Source: Phytoseiulus persimilis
Taxonomy: Eukaryota; Arthropoda; Arachnida; Mesostigmata; Phytoseiidae
Direction: 5' to 3'
Assembly: GCA_037576195.1 (NCBI GenBank)
Contig: CM075103.1
Location: forward strand, 32,634,723 to 32,698,722
Length of the DNA: 64,000 nt
Shown: one piece after another, positions 36,075 to 48,800 of the stretch
Position numbering within the stretch: the stretch's first letter is position 1
How the letters are laid out: every line of letters begins with the position of its first letter
Notes under the pieces: model-generated
The model's database searches: none
What the model saw: only the letters and a program-made list of their open reading frames with translations
What the model was told of the DNA's origin: nothing
Translations under genes and position numbers: made by a program

Positions 36075-36520
36075 CTAGACGTGAAGCGTCACCAGACGGG
36101 ATTCTGGTTTGCGACAGGAGTGTTCGCATGATATATCGGATGCGTTTCCATGTATGACGGCTTCACCGATGCAGAGAGCAGCTGCAATGACGCTGATGGA
36201 GGGGGAGAGAGCGAAAAGCGATAAACCGAAGCTGCTGAGCTGTAGAATGTTATTGAGCGCCATGAACGCTTGGTTAACGAGCAAGGCCTGGTAGAAATGT
36301 AATTCGTGGAGAATGACTGAGTAAAAAGTTGAAAATTTGCTCCGATCGAGCGCCAGCTCAGCGGTCAACTCGATGTTGAGTATAACTAGATTCCGAGGGT
36401 CTGCTGTTCGGGCTGGGCTTTCGAACCGCATCAAGTCCCAGACGCAGTACTTCAGAGCCGGAACGAACAGAAAATCCTTCTTCTCGGCCTCAGATTCCAC
36501 TCCGGAATGCTTTCCGCTGA
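36075..36520 (-). CDS. Candidate membrane-protein exon, possibly gustatory-receptor-like
   Basis: A minus-strand frame of about 145 codons without an ATG at its start has protein-like composition. It contains a polar segment (DRSKFSTFYSVILHELHFYQ) followed by a hydrophobic stretch (LSSFGLSLFALSPSISVIAA). The order resembles the intracellular loop and helix 5 region of arthropod gustatory receptors. Further left, the hydrophobic string SMILLILLQYS (about 35985–36020) could be a last helix, but I cannot join them. No N-terminal exons were found; to the right lies the pumilio exon on the other strand. It may be a receptor fragment or a chance frame. Confidence 0.25.
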
Positions 36521-36754
36521 TACAGGGTAGTTACTCCTTGACTGGCCAAGTGGATTCGTATTCCACAGTTGTTCTATTCGGGCGAACAGCTTTGCGAAAG
36601 TCGCCTTCTTAGCTGTCCCAAGTGGACAGCGTACAAAAAAGAGTTCCTTTCTTCCTACAGATCAAGCTTGTGAAGGTCCGAGCGAAAGCCGTTTTTGAGT
36701 GGAGAAACAGGCCGACTCCCGACTAATTCGCTTCCGAATTCTCTTTTCTAGGAC

Positions 36755-39700
36755 ATGTCCGGGCGCGGAGACTGCAGTGCAGGTGGCGGTGGGGTTGGAG
36801 TATCACTCGAGCAACAACTGGAGAATCTCTCACTGAGTTCCTCGACGTGGACGTCGCCGTTGGGCAGTGGGCCTTCCCACGGAGTCCCCGTGGTGTCTGC
36901 CACGAGCAACCATGATTCGTTGGGCGACGCCGGATTGGGCGTCAAGATGGCGGAATACGTCCTGGGTGAGTGGAACTCCTCGCACAATCCTCACCTAGCC
37001 CCAAATCACGCGAATGGTTCCACTACACACAACGGCATCAGCAGCCCCAATAAGGAATACTGTAAGTGCATCGAACACATACTTAGACGACAGAAACTCT
37101 ACCGAAACAGCAGACAACCGGTGTCGTGGACGATCGAACCACTGAAATGTCGAAACTTTGAGGGACGAAGGCTCCGGCGCGGTCACAGTATTTATTTATC
37201 AGCGATGTCGAACCAATCTCCGAGCACGGGCCCGGGCTCCGTCGATGCGTTCCCCATCGCACGATTTCGCTCTCGACCCAAGAGCTCAATCTGAGTGGGT
37301 GTTCCGCCTCGAGCTTTCTGGAAACAAAGCAGACTCCCGCGATTCCATCAATCAACATGATACTAATATTCAAGAGCTTGGAACTGCTTCAGAAAACGCT
37401 CAGGGACTCTCTTAACATGTCACAACTATGACCTCTAACTAGGGAGTAGCATTCCGTCTCCGCCATTATCACGCCCCCCATCCCATTTTGGTGCTTGCTC
37501 ATGGCTTGGTTGAGTCCCGGTGATCCTTCCGTTTGATCCTAATAATCATGCTCATCATCAGCATTGCACCCATCAAGACTGATGTCATGATCCCAGACAA
37601 GATCAAGTTTACGTTGCTCTTAGGTTTGGACCGAGCTTTCCGAAAAAGGTGCTGCGCATGTCAATATTGTTCTCGTTGTCCTCATATCGACGGCGAAGTC
37701 ATGAAATCACGCTCCTCCTCTCAGAGACTCTGAACCCGCGCTGCGCTCAGAGCGATCAGCATGGAGGCGGACGCAATGCTCACGAACCGTCCGCGGAAGC
37801 TGCCGGAAGTTCACCTCGAGGAAATATTCTACTTCCGAGGAGCTCGGGAGTATTACTACCCTCCCTTCCCCTCCCCCCCAAAATGGTTTGCGAGATTGCA
37901 CGTCCGATCAATCGATGGCTGTCTGGCCACCTTCGGGTCAGTCAGCCGGACGATCCGGCGTCGACCCTTAGGTGGATCTACCTTCCTCGTGAGGCCACTC
38001 CCTCACAGAAATGCGGCTGCGCTGGACCGAATGGCTCCCAGAGGTGCCGGGAGGGCGCTCCTTCGGAAGCTCTCGTATGAAACTTCTGGTCAGTGTTTCG
38101 TTGACCGCGAAACTCTTGGAACTCCGGGGGAATCGACGCGACCATTCATGGGACAGCGAAAGCGCAACGTCGGAGATGCGTCCCTCGCTCTTGCACTTCT
38201 GATCGAGAGACGTCGTTCCCATTATCGTACTCCCCGTAAGATCCCTACGTTTGCGGAAGGAAGTAGAGCATCACCAGCGGCGTAGACTGGGCTCGGAGCT
38301 TGGCGCTGTTCTCCCTCCTGAGATATTCCGGAGCCTATTCCGGCCTTCCCATCGATCGCGTTCCTGGCAATTGTTCTTAATTGGGTCAGCTCGTTGTGGA
38401 CCGCGGTTTGGTGGCTTAGACTCACTCGCTGCGTTCAGATACCGTCGATTATTCGGCATGAAGTAACGTTCGTTTCAATTATTCGACGACAGCCTGCAGC
38501 ACGAGCCGGGCGACCATCGAGCTGACTAACTGAGCGACAGGTACATCGAGGGTCCGCAGGCAATAGAATGAACGCCGCGCATACAGAACAATCCCGCCCG
38601 GCTATCTCACAGCCAATCTGCTTATTTATTTTCTTCAAAGGTCTCGTCCTTGTTGCAAACACAGTACGGACAGTAGGCCACTTAGCTGCCCCGACAACCG
38701 ACTTGATCACAGGCGGAAACGGTTGCACACAAGAACGATAGGCGCGTGGTCGTTTTTGAAATGCTCGCCTGGGCTTCAACCACCTGAGATGATTTGAGCG
38801 CGGCGTCTCCGCTTCGGCCCATCTCGAGCTACCAAAGGTCTCTCGATGCTTCGCAATAGACCATGAGGACTAGAATATGGTTGCGATGGGCTCGAAATCG
38901 TTTCCACATCCGTCTCCGACAAGAATTCAAGTTTTCTCCTTCTCGTCCTCTGGATGTTACGCTCCTTCCGCGACCTGCTCGATCCCCAGCCCCCTTCGTT
39001 TTCCTCGGCCCCGCATTGTGATCCTTGGTAGATATTCATCACCAACTCCGTCGCCGTCGTCGTCATCCTGTCTGCTGTCATTACCACAAACCGCCTGATC
39101 CTCATGAGACGCATCTAACGCAGTCGGTTGTTCGCAGGTACGCCCCCCAAGGACTCTCCTCTGAGTCTCCGAAGCAGCGAAAATCTAGACGCATCGGACT
39201 TCTCGATCGCGACGGCTTTCCAACAGGCGGCGAATTGCGCTGCCAATGGCCCTCAGAGCTACATGTATGGAAATGTTGCCGGAGAGCAAGCGGTTATGTC
39301 GAACCGAAATACGTCGACGCCGGTCGGAGCCATGGGCGCACAGCAGCAACAGCAGCAGCAGGGCGGTCACGTACCGAACGCGATCCTTACCAACTTTCTT
39401 ACCAACTACTTCACCACGATGACGCCCCCTCCTAATCCACACGGCCACCCTCACCATACGAATGGTGAGTCACGCTTCTCCGTCCGCAGCATCGATCAGG
39501 AATCGTACTTGTATCAACCCGCCGCCAGAGCTCGGTCCGTCCAGATCGGATTCCATTCCCGTCTTATCTTCGTCAACGACTCATTTGGGATGAGTGGAAG
39601 TCTGTGGGCGTGATGGAGGGGAGAGGATGTGAATTCCTCGGAGGACGGCAGGAACTCCTTCGACGGCTGGGTCGGTATTCGAGATCGACTCGTCGAAGGA

Positions 39701-42700
39701 ACGCTATTCCTCCTACCCTCCGGAGGAAGCAAACGAGACCCTATGTCGCAGGCTCGGCAAGCCTTCCTGTGAGACTTCTCCCGCCAAACATTGTATCGTT
39801 CGATTGTCGCAACTCGGGCCTTCAAGACCCAGGTCGCCTCGAGGGTTTGAAATTTCCTCGCTTGGACACAGAGCAGTCGTCTCGTGCGAATGGGCGTCAG
39901 ACAGTCGATCTCGCGGTGGCTACAGCGGGAGCTAGCAGCTATTCGAGTCGACCTAGCGGTATGCTGCGGGCGAGGGACGCAGTCATTCTAGATATCTTTT
40001 CGCGTGTACTATCTCAATATATAGAGAGATTGGCGCGAAGGGAGGGTCCTCCATCCCAGCCGCCACCGCCGCCACCGCTGCGGCAAGCGTACTTTTGGTG
40101 TTGTGTGACCTATGAATCTCTCAAACAGCCATTCTTGGAGGCCATTATGCACAGTCAGCTGAGATCGGGACTTGCGGCTTCGCTCAGCGTTCGACCTTCT
40201 GCGCGTGGTCCGAAAGTCAGGCAGGACCTGAAACAAAACGTCTCTCCATCCGCTATGCGCTGCGAAGGATCGGCTCGAATTTCGGGATTGCTATCACGTT
40301 CCAAGCAATTCAAAGTTGTTGTTGTCGCCCTTCCAGGGCCTCCTCCAAGACGTTCAGTGTTTTCGAATGAGAAGACATTCGAGTCTGAGAGCCCTTGGAC
40401 CCTTGGGTCAGGAACAGAACGAAAGGACGACGACGACAGCAGAGGAACGAGCCGGCGTACCTAAATAAGACTCTCGTCTTCGGTATCAGCATCCCGCTCG
40501 ACGGCCCGAACGCCGGATGTGTCCGGTACCGTTCGGCTCTCTTCCAAAAACATCTGCTCCATTCGTCTCGGTTCTCTCGATGCGGCCTCGGGCTCCTCGC
40601 GGTGCCTCGCGTCCCGCGGAATCGAGCTCTGGGGCAGGACCAGGCGCTGGAGCGGCGCGGCGCCGTTTCACTTCGAGGAACTTTTGACTGGAAAGCAACG
40701 CCTTATTTCCTCTTCTCTTGCGTTGCTGTTTCACTGTCGAGTCCGGCGCCTTGAGACTATTCTTGTAAGTTAACGAGAATCCTGAACGTTTCGTTGACGA
40801 GGAATCGCTCTGTCCGGCGCCGGAGCGGTGCCCCGTCCACGAGGACGACGCGAGAGCCATGGAGACGGGGCGGCGGTCTCTCCCTCGCTGCTCAATAGTT
40901 CGCTCGCTCGTTCGTTCGCTTGATGCCCTGCAGTGGTGGGAAGTGCTGTCGGTGCTGCTTGTCTCTTTCGCCAGAGGGGTTCCCGAAATAGCGAGCGACG
41001 AAGCCGGGGAACAACGCTTGCAGTTAAACAACGGGTTGTCTATGAACGCAAAAGGGATGCCCACACTCGCGCAGACAGACTTTCACACATCTGTTTCTCG
41101 CGCTCGTAAACGGATGGCACTTCCAGCCATGCGAAGCAAGAAGTGATGAAGCCTCTGGGAGTTTCTTCCACGTCCGCGGATGAGAAGCGCTCATAGGAAA
41201 TTATGAACATCTGCGACATCGTTGTTTCCGTTGTCCACGAGCACGAATCCCTCCCTTCGAGTCCAGATCTCGTCTCGGGTGCCGTCCGTCAAGGCAAAGA
41301 GCTCTACGAACCGTATAAGAAGCCATCATGTGATACGAGCACACAGGGCGAACGACGAGAGAATTCGAGGGGTTCCGTTAGGAGTTCGGGAAAGGTCTCA
41401 AGACTGTCATGGTCCTCGGCTTCTTCATCGGCGGTGTACACACTTCCGACCGTCGAGCGCAGCTAGCAACGCGCAGGCGCTGTCCACTTGCCACGGGGCT
41501 CTACGGCCTCCGGTACGAGATCTGACGAAGATCGAAGCCAGTTTGGAGAGTACACGATTCCGGAAGCACCTCATACGCTGTTTCTTGAACCTGAGGATGA
41601 GTCGAAGAAACCAGAACCGCTCAGGAACAGATCTGGTGAGAAGGAAACGATTCTTCGAGAGTCCTGGCATTGGCATCCCCTGTAGAGTGATGACTATGAT
41701 TCTTCCATCACGTCTTCCACCGAGTCTTTGATGGATTGCCTGATATATCGAGGAATCATTGTAACTCTGCCTGTGGACCTGGCTGAAGCAAATGGATGAA
41801 TCTCCGGCCGGCTTACCGGAACGACTCACTTTCCGGTTAGATGGCGTCCCACACGTCTAGGTCCGATGATCGACGCGCTTTCAGAATGACCAACTGACAG
41901 ACTTTTCGAGACGGCTCAAAAGTTTTTTCCAGTCCTTGTCGTCTTCGTCATATTGGCCGCTCGCCCATGTTGTTGTTGTGGCAGCGTGCACATACTGGCG
42001 ACATCATGTGTTAAAAGTCACTCGGGATGATGAACGAGACTCCGAAATGCTGCTCTTGATTCTGATATCGGCTGCGGTGGTGGTGCTGCTGCTCGTTGTG
42101 GCGTTGATACTACGTAGCGTCCGTGGCGATGATACTCGCTGGCGGTGTTTGCAGCCGACCGGATACCAATATTAGCGAGAATAAGTGTACGGCTCGATTC
42201 GACCTGCACTGATTGTGTGTTGCATCGTTTCAACGCTGGAGAGTTTTTCCAACAATTGTCGCTGCTGCCGCCGACGTCGAGAATCGTTTGATCAGCTTCG
42301 AGGGAAGGAAGCAGACGCCTATTATTGTAATTGAGGGATTCATTGGGCACGAGTTCGGCTGGCTGGCTGGCCGACTGTCTGCTTGGTCAGAGGCCGCACT
42401 TCCTTTCGCCGACGCATCGTACGCAACTTCTAACTTGCCGAATGCCGGGCCGGGGTACATGAAGCGGCCGCGGGACCCTCGCGGGCAGAAATGAGTTCCA
42501 GTTCGAGAATGTCCAGTTCGATTTTTTCTAATCGGGGCCGGCGCCGTAGCGAAGGATATAACAGCGAAGATAAGAACTCACAAACGAAATGAACATTGGT
42601 TCCAGGTATGCACACACCTCCGTACAATATGTATCCGCCTCCCCACAACTACATGCCGCCCGATTCAATGCGATTCGGATGGGCAGCGGCCCCGCCCTCG

Positions 42701-45347
42701 ATGGGTCAGAATAACTACTACGAGATCAGGTCAGTCCAATCGTTACTTTATTCGAAATGTGTGAGCTCCAAGTAGGCTCTGGTGGGCGATTCTGAATCGT
42801 CCCTTGAATGCATTAATTGATAGTCAATGGGATAGCTGGACCAATAATCGTATGGCTCATGGATTCTGTCGGCGCCTCGGATTCAGCCTCCGTTGAATGC
42901 GATTCAAGTTTACGTCAGATACATTGCGGAAAGAGATGCTCCCCGAAACATAATCGTTCAATAGTACCATGTCCCAACTCATGTGGCTTGAACCATGATT
43001 CGCAATCGATCGAAGAACGACAACGAACCGGATATACCCACCTGCAGGGATATGTTTGATTCGTATATTGGTTTTTAACAAACTAATAGCCCCGTACACG
43101 AGGGCAGGGTTGTTCGAGGATGACCACGGGTAGGGATTTTTGTGCCCGATACATGTATTCGCCAGCCGGTGACGATACGCTAGGTGTGAGTTCGTTCCCG
43201 ATCCAGTTGCTCGGCGAACCCAAGTGTGATTGTCAATAGACCGTCGTTGGCGCGCCATCGCGGCGAGTACTCCATCGCATTCGGATATCGACTGATGTTT
43301 TTACGAGGCATTTATAGCTTACGCAGGATAATTAGCTTGCCGAGTGGCACATCACGAAGCCAGCAAACCTAACGTCAGACAGACAGACAGACCGGCGTAG
43401 GAAACGACTAGGCGGCTGAATAATACGTGGGCGGAGCCGGCCGACTTGTCCGCTTGGGAGTTTTTATCATTTCGCCGTTCGTACTCTTCGTGACGTAGTG
43501 TTCCGCGACATTGCAGGGGCCGAGCGGGAATGAATCCGGGAATGGCGGCCGGAGTCGGCGGATGGTCTTCTCCTGGAAGGATGACTTCTCCGAAGGTTTC
43601 CGTAACCAAGAAGAAGAACGAAACGAAACTCATCAAGGAGTTCAAGAGCAATCGCTATCCTGACCTCGAGCTCCGCGATCTTTGCGGGCACGTCATCGAG
43701 TTCGCGCAAGACCAACAAGGCGAGTCAGCTTCGTCGAATATTCATTTCCCCCCAGGTCTAGCCGATATATTGAGCAAGGTTGGCCCATGATGAGCTCGGA
43801 GTATCGAAAGTTCTCTCACCGATCGAATTCTCCCCGTTGCAGGATCTCGCTTCATTCAACATAAACTTGAATCGGCGACCCCTTCGGAGAAGCAGATGAT
43901 CTTCAACGAAATCTTCACGTGGGTGTACTCGCTGATGACACACGAGTTCGGCAACTATGTCGTACAGAAGCTTTTCGACTTCGGTTCGGAAGAACAGAAG
44001 TTGGCTCTCGCGGGAAAGATGACTGGACACATTGTGAACCTCACCATGCATATCTACGGCTGCCGAGTAATGCAGAAGGCCCTCGTGTCGCTTCCGACAG
44101 ACGTGCGCAAGAAGTTGATTGACGAATTGCGCAGCCATGTTGTGCAATGCGCCAACGATGAGAATGGCAACCACGTTATGCAAAAGTGCTTCGAGACCAT
44201 CGAGCCAGGGTGAGTCTTTCTGCGAGCATAAGGAATTCACTATGCAGTCATTTCCCAGCTGAAAGATATCGAGTTACACATGGTTTCGTTGAAGTTCGCT
44301 CAGAATAACCCGGCGACTCCGATTCCAGGTATCTACAGTTCATCGTGGATGAATGCATTGGCAAAGTGCGCCAGCTGTGCTCTCACAGCTACGCCTGTCG
44401 CGTGATCCAACGCCTTCTGGAATACTGCAAATTCGAGCAGTCGATTCCGATTCTCCAAGAAATTCATGCAAACACACTCGAATTGGCTCAAGATCAATAT
44501 GGCAACTATGTCATTCAGTACATCTTGCAGCACGGTCTGCCCAAGGACAAGTCGGCCATCATCCAGGCAATCCGCGGTACGTTGTCTGCGTCGCCGGGAT
44601 CGGTGTCCCTCGTATCTTGACTGTAATTGATTATCCGAAGGAGACGGCATTATTTTTCTCCGGATTCGCAGTGCTCGGCGGGAATCCCGTTGACGCAGTT
44701 TCAAGCTGACAATTGTGCGCAGCAATGATTGACATTGAACTATTCCAGGCAATGTGGTCGCTCTGTCATGTCACAAGTATGCTTCAAACGTGATGGAAAA
44801 GTGCGTAACCCACGGATCTTCCCTTGAGAGGACTGTCCTGATGGAGGAAGTCTGCGCCACGAAGGACGGCATATTCAAAATGATGAAAGATCCATTCGCA
44901 AACTATGTGGTATGATTCTCGCGACGATGACGAGCAATCCAGGACACGTATTCGCACGTGCTGATAACGAATGATGATACTTGAGATCTAACGGCCGTGA
45001 AACTCGTTGTTGGCTGATCCGTCGCAGTTGCGTGCGATCGGACTGACTCTGGGCGTAGTTATTGCCATCCTCTCTATCCTCCTTAGAACGCCGCGCCAGC
45101 CGAGGAATTCCTCTGATAGCTCTTCCAAATTTTCCAGGTCCAGCGCATGGTCGAGGTGGCTGACGCACACTACTCGAAGCTTCTGGTTCAGAAGATTGCT
45201 CTCAACAAAGAGCAGCTTCAGAAGTCGACATCTGGAAAGCACGCCCTCGCCAAGCTGGAGAAGTACTTGTACAAGTATCTATCCGGCAACCAAGCGGGCT
45301 CTCCACCGCATCCTCACCACCCTCAGCAACCTCAACCGGCCCAATAA
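36755..45347 (+). CDS. pum: Pumilio, PUF-family RNA-binding translational repressor
   Basis: Pumilio binds UGUANAUA elements in mRNA 3' UTRs in the cytoplasm and represses translation and stability. Coding exons: 36755-36965, 39138-39464, 42606-42729, 43517-43719, 43843-44209, 44329-44576, 44749-44909, 45138-45347; every junction is in phase, giving 616 residues. The N-terminal part has the family block [10 protein letters not shown], a seven-glutamine run and a proline/tyrosine-rich exon. The PUM-HD starts near residue 258 ([19 protein letters not shown]). Its eight repeats show SRFIQ, NYVVQ, CRVMQ, NHVMQ, CRVIQ, NYVIQ, SNVMEK and NYVVQR, the canonical code for 5'-UGUANAUA. The intron after exon 4 uses a GC donor (CAAG|GCGAGT). 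An acceptor precedes the ATG (TTTTCTAG|GACATG), so upstream exons exist. At 616 residues it is much shorter than insect Pumilio, mainly in the N-terminal region; missed N-terminal exons are possible. Confidence 0.96.
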
Positions 45348-45891
45348 GCTAGCTATATCCAGCATGCGAGATGGGCCGTCGAGAACTGGATCCGAACTTG
45401 AATATTCTGCTGCTATTGCTGTTAGGTAAGGAGACGGAACGGTGTACGGGAAGTGGACCGAAGTTCTAGGTCACCGCTAGTTGACTGAGGTGCAATTGGA
45501 TGATTCTCTGAATCCGAACGGAGCTTTTAGCTTTTTTCAAACTGTGAGAGAGTGGGACGACTGACTGGATGGTTGATGATCCCTATGCGCAGATGGGATG
45601 TGAGCTACTCACGACTCACGCAAGCAGTACACCCACGCATATACAACACTGTGACAGCGTAAAACTCGATGAACGGATGCAAGCGAGCTTGTCGTTTCCT
45701 CTTGAGATTCCTGAGTCGTCTTTGTCTGGCTGTTGTCCGGTTCGATTTGCTTTGGGGTGGAGGCCGATTGGCGCCCCCATGTTTCCATGATCAGAATTTG
45801 CAAGAAGCTTCCGATCCCAAACACAAACTTATGCATACCCGGTCTGCCAGTACACTCAACGCTCTCGCGCTGCGAATTCCATGTACACAAG

Positions 45892-45899
45892 TGTATATA
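45892..45899 (+). promoter_or_regulatory. Pumilio response element in pumilio's own 3' UTR
   Basis: TGTATATA matches UGUANAUA exactly, 545 nt downstream of the pumilio stop codon. This is the sequence predicted for the eight-repeat code seen in the protein, and suggests autoregulation. Confidence 0.55.
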
Positions 45900-48800
45900 C
45901 CCTTCCTGAAGAGGTTTTGCTGCGAAATGCTGCCGGGTCTTACGAAAAAATCCGTTCGTTTCCTCTGTTCGATCGAAAATACGCCTGCATCGTTTGCGAT
46001 GAACGTCAACAACAGTGGCGACAGCGAACGAGATCATACGGAATCAGCGACGCAGGCCGAAAGAATCATCGCCGATCTGACGTCCGTTTTTCTCCGCGGG
46101 CTGGACTTTGAAATCGGCTATGCGTTCTACGAACCTTTGACTGGGGCGTTCCAGCAATGATTTAAAAATGATTCAGCTGCGTGTAAAGACGAAGCTCTGT
46201 CGAGCCAACGCTCATCCTGGTGTTTGACAAGGAGAGTGAGTGAATTTCGAACTGATTCCCTACATCATTCAATCCTACGAATTGACCTCTTCTTGAACAC
46301 TCAGAAGGCAGCTTGGATTCGAGTCTCAGCCGAGACCAGCCTCAGCTTCGAGCCTGCAGAAACTAGCTTTCGGTGTATTCCTGTCTAAAATGTTGATATT
46401 CTTTAGCGTGAAAATAATGAACAACACAACCTGTGTAGGCCGATGATCAATGTGAAGCACGACCCGGCGCTCCCCGAACGGATGGAAGCAGGTCTGTGAT
46501 GTCGGTCAGTTTTCCATCGCCTGCGCTCCCAATTCTCGACGATTTCTCGTGAGTTTGCAAAACCTCGCAACCTATCGTACTACTCAGAGCGAGGAAGTCG
46601 AAGCCGCTCACCGAGTCGGAACAGAAATCCGTCGGAGACCGTTGGTCACTTCTTGAGGGAAGGGGAGAAGAACTAGAGAGCAACATTTGTACACTTGAGA
46701 GAGCTGGCATGATGACACCGTGTGCAGGTCATGTCACCGCGGAACTAGTCAACTACTTCAACAAACGAACATGCAAACAGAAATATGCGCAAAACACGAA
46801 CATCGAAAAAACCTCAACCGGCAACAGCCACATAGGACCGACTTTGTTCTCTGTCGACAAGTCCAGAGAGAAACGAACTCAACCAATATCCAACCACCGG
46901 GTAGTCAAATACGCAGACAAACATCAAAAAACACGAATTCCTCATGAAGCCAGCTTTGACGATGACGATGACATCGTCGTATGTTCCTTTCGTTCTCACA
47001 GTCGTGGAGCAGGAAGGAAATAAGGGATAGAAAACGAAAGCACTCAGTAGTAACATATAACACCTTCCCGTGGCCTTTCGCAACAGCTGCAAAAATCTGA
47101 ATTCTCTGGAGTGAAAAATGAAAGATTAACATAGAAAAACATGAACACGAGCTAACACATATGCATGCATGCTTATTACCTGATTAGTGCGCAAGACTTC
47201 AAGGAAGAAGATGATGATTGTGACAACTGGGGCGGAGATCGCGACAAATCATTCCCTTGAGCTGGTCAGCGCTGAGGAGGAGATTGAGGGCGAGAATTAT
47301 CGGGATAGGTTGACGAATTCGCTCTCCCAACGCAAAAAAAAAACTTCCTCATGCTATCAGGCGCTCTTTTCCTCTTGTGATTGAGTTGGCGAATCAACAC
47401 TATGATAACGATCCGATTCAGTCGCGGTCCTACATCATCTCCGGAATCATCTTCTTGCTAGAACTGAGAGAGGTAGTTTCTCTTTGTGAGAGAACCATCT
47501 TCCCCATATGCAACTGGAAATGATTCTGCGTTCGGTTTGCGAGGTGGGACCCACCGTGACTTGGCAAATTTTTGTGACAAAATACGAAGCATGGTACAAA
47601 ACGAGACATCGGTGGAAGGTTAGAACATATTGAACGCGGAAACTTATCATGAAAGGCATCGAAAAGAGCAGATAAACACACGACAACACTACACACAGAA
47701 GGCGGTGCGTGAGAAGGGACACTTCAGAATACATACAAACACCGTTCACCAGGAGCGAAAGTTTCGGGCGTCATAGGTGGGGAAAGGAGTACGACGATTC
47801 GACCGGATACCAATGAGCAGGCAGAGGAAACTGCGGAATCAGCTGACGGCGAACAGAGATAGTATAGAGAGGTGAATCCTACAGCTAAGATGATGGATAT
47901 GATGACAAGAGAGAGCAGGGAAGGAAGAGCGAGAAATAGCACTGTGCAGAGTACGCCTGTGTGCTTCGTCTTGTCTTTGTTCTTTCGTAATTCGTTCGGC
48001 AGGATGTATCATGTGTCATATGTAAGCGGCGTTATGAGAGCTGTTATTATTACTTGTGTTACTATTAACCAGGATCGATATCGACGGGCGGAGAGAGCGA
48101 GAGGTGAAGGAAGATCCTGAAACCCACTTCTGGAACTAGTTTTCGTGGAATAGCGATCGTGTGATTAACTGATTAGTCAGCCGGCCCGCTGGCCAGCTGT
48201 CGATCAACCTATACTGTAACCTGAATTAGCAGAAAACTAACAATACAGCAAAGCTACAAAGCTACTGCGTTGGATTACAATGATGATTGAGACGAAACTG
48301 ATTGATTCGGAGGATGATCGAATCGAGAATCTCGATTTCGAGCCAATCTGTACGCGACTGGCGAAGCTGATGATTATGAGCCGAGAAACAGTGGCACTGC
48401 TGCAAGCAAGTGGCGACGCTAGGACGCCCGTTTACTGTTAGGTATGCTCAGCTACAAAATCAACAAACTTATATATATATGTACACGTATATATATATAT
48501 GAACATTTGAGGAGAGAGCGCTGATGGTAGAGATCGATTTGGAAAAGTCGGAAAGTGATTCGCTCTCGGCATCGTGTCAACGACGAACAGGACCGCCCCT
48601 CGTTGTAAGGGAACATCAGATAACGGCCTTGTGATTTTCTGGAAGGTTTGAGGGATTTGCTCCACGGAGACTCCCCATGACGTTTCGGAAAGTTTGACTC
48701 CTGCGTGAAACCCTAAGCTATCAATTTCTCGCGGAGAACTACACCTCTTCATGCGGGTTTTGTCGTTGGCACTTGCTGGTTCGATGACGGTGTGTAACTA

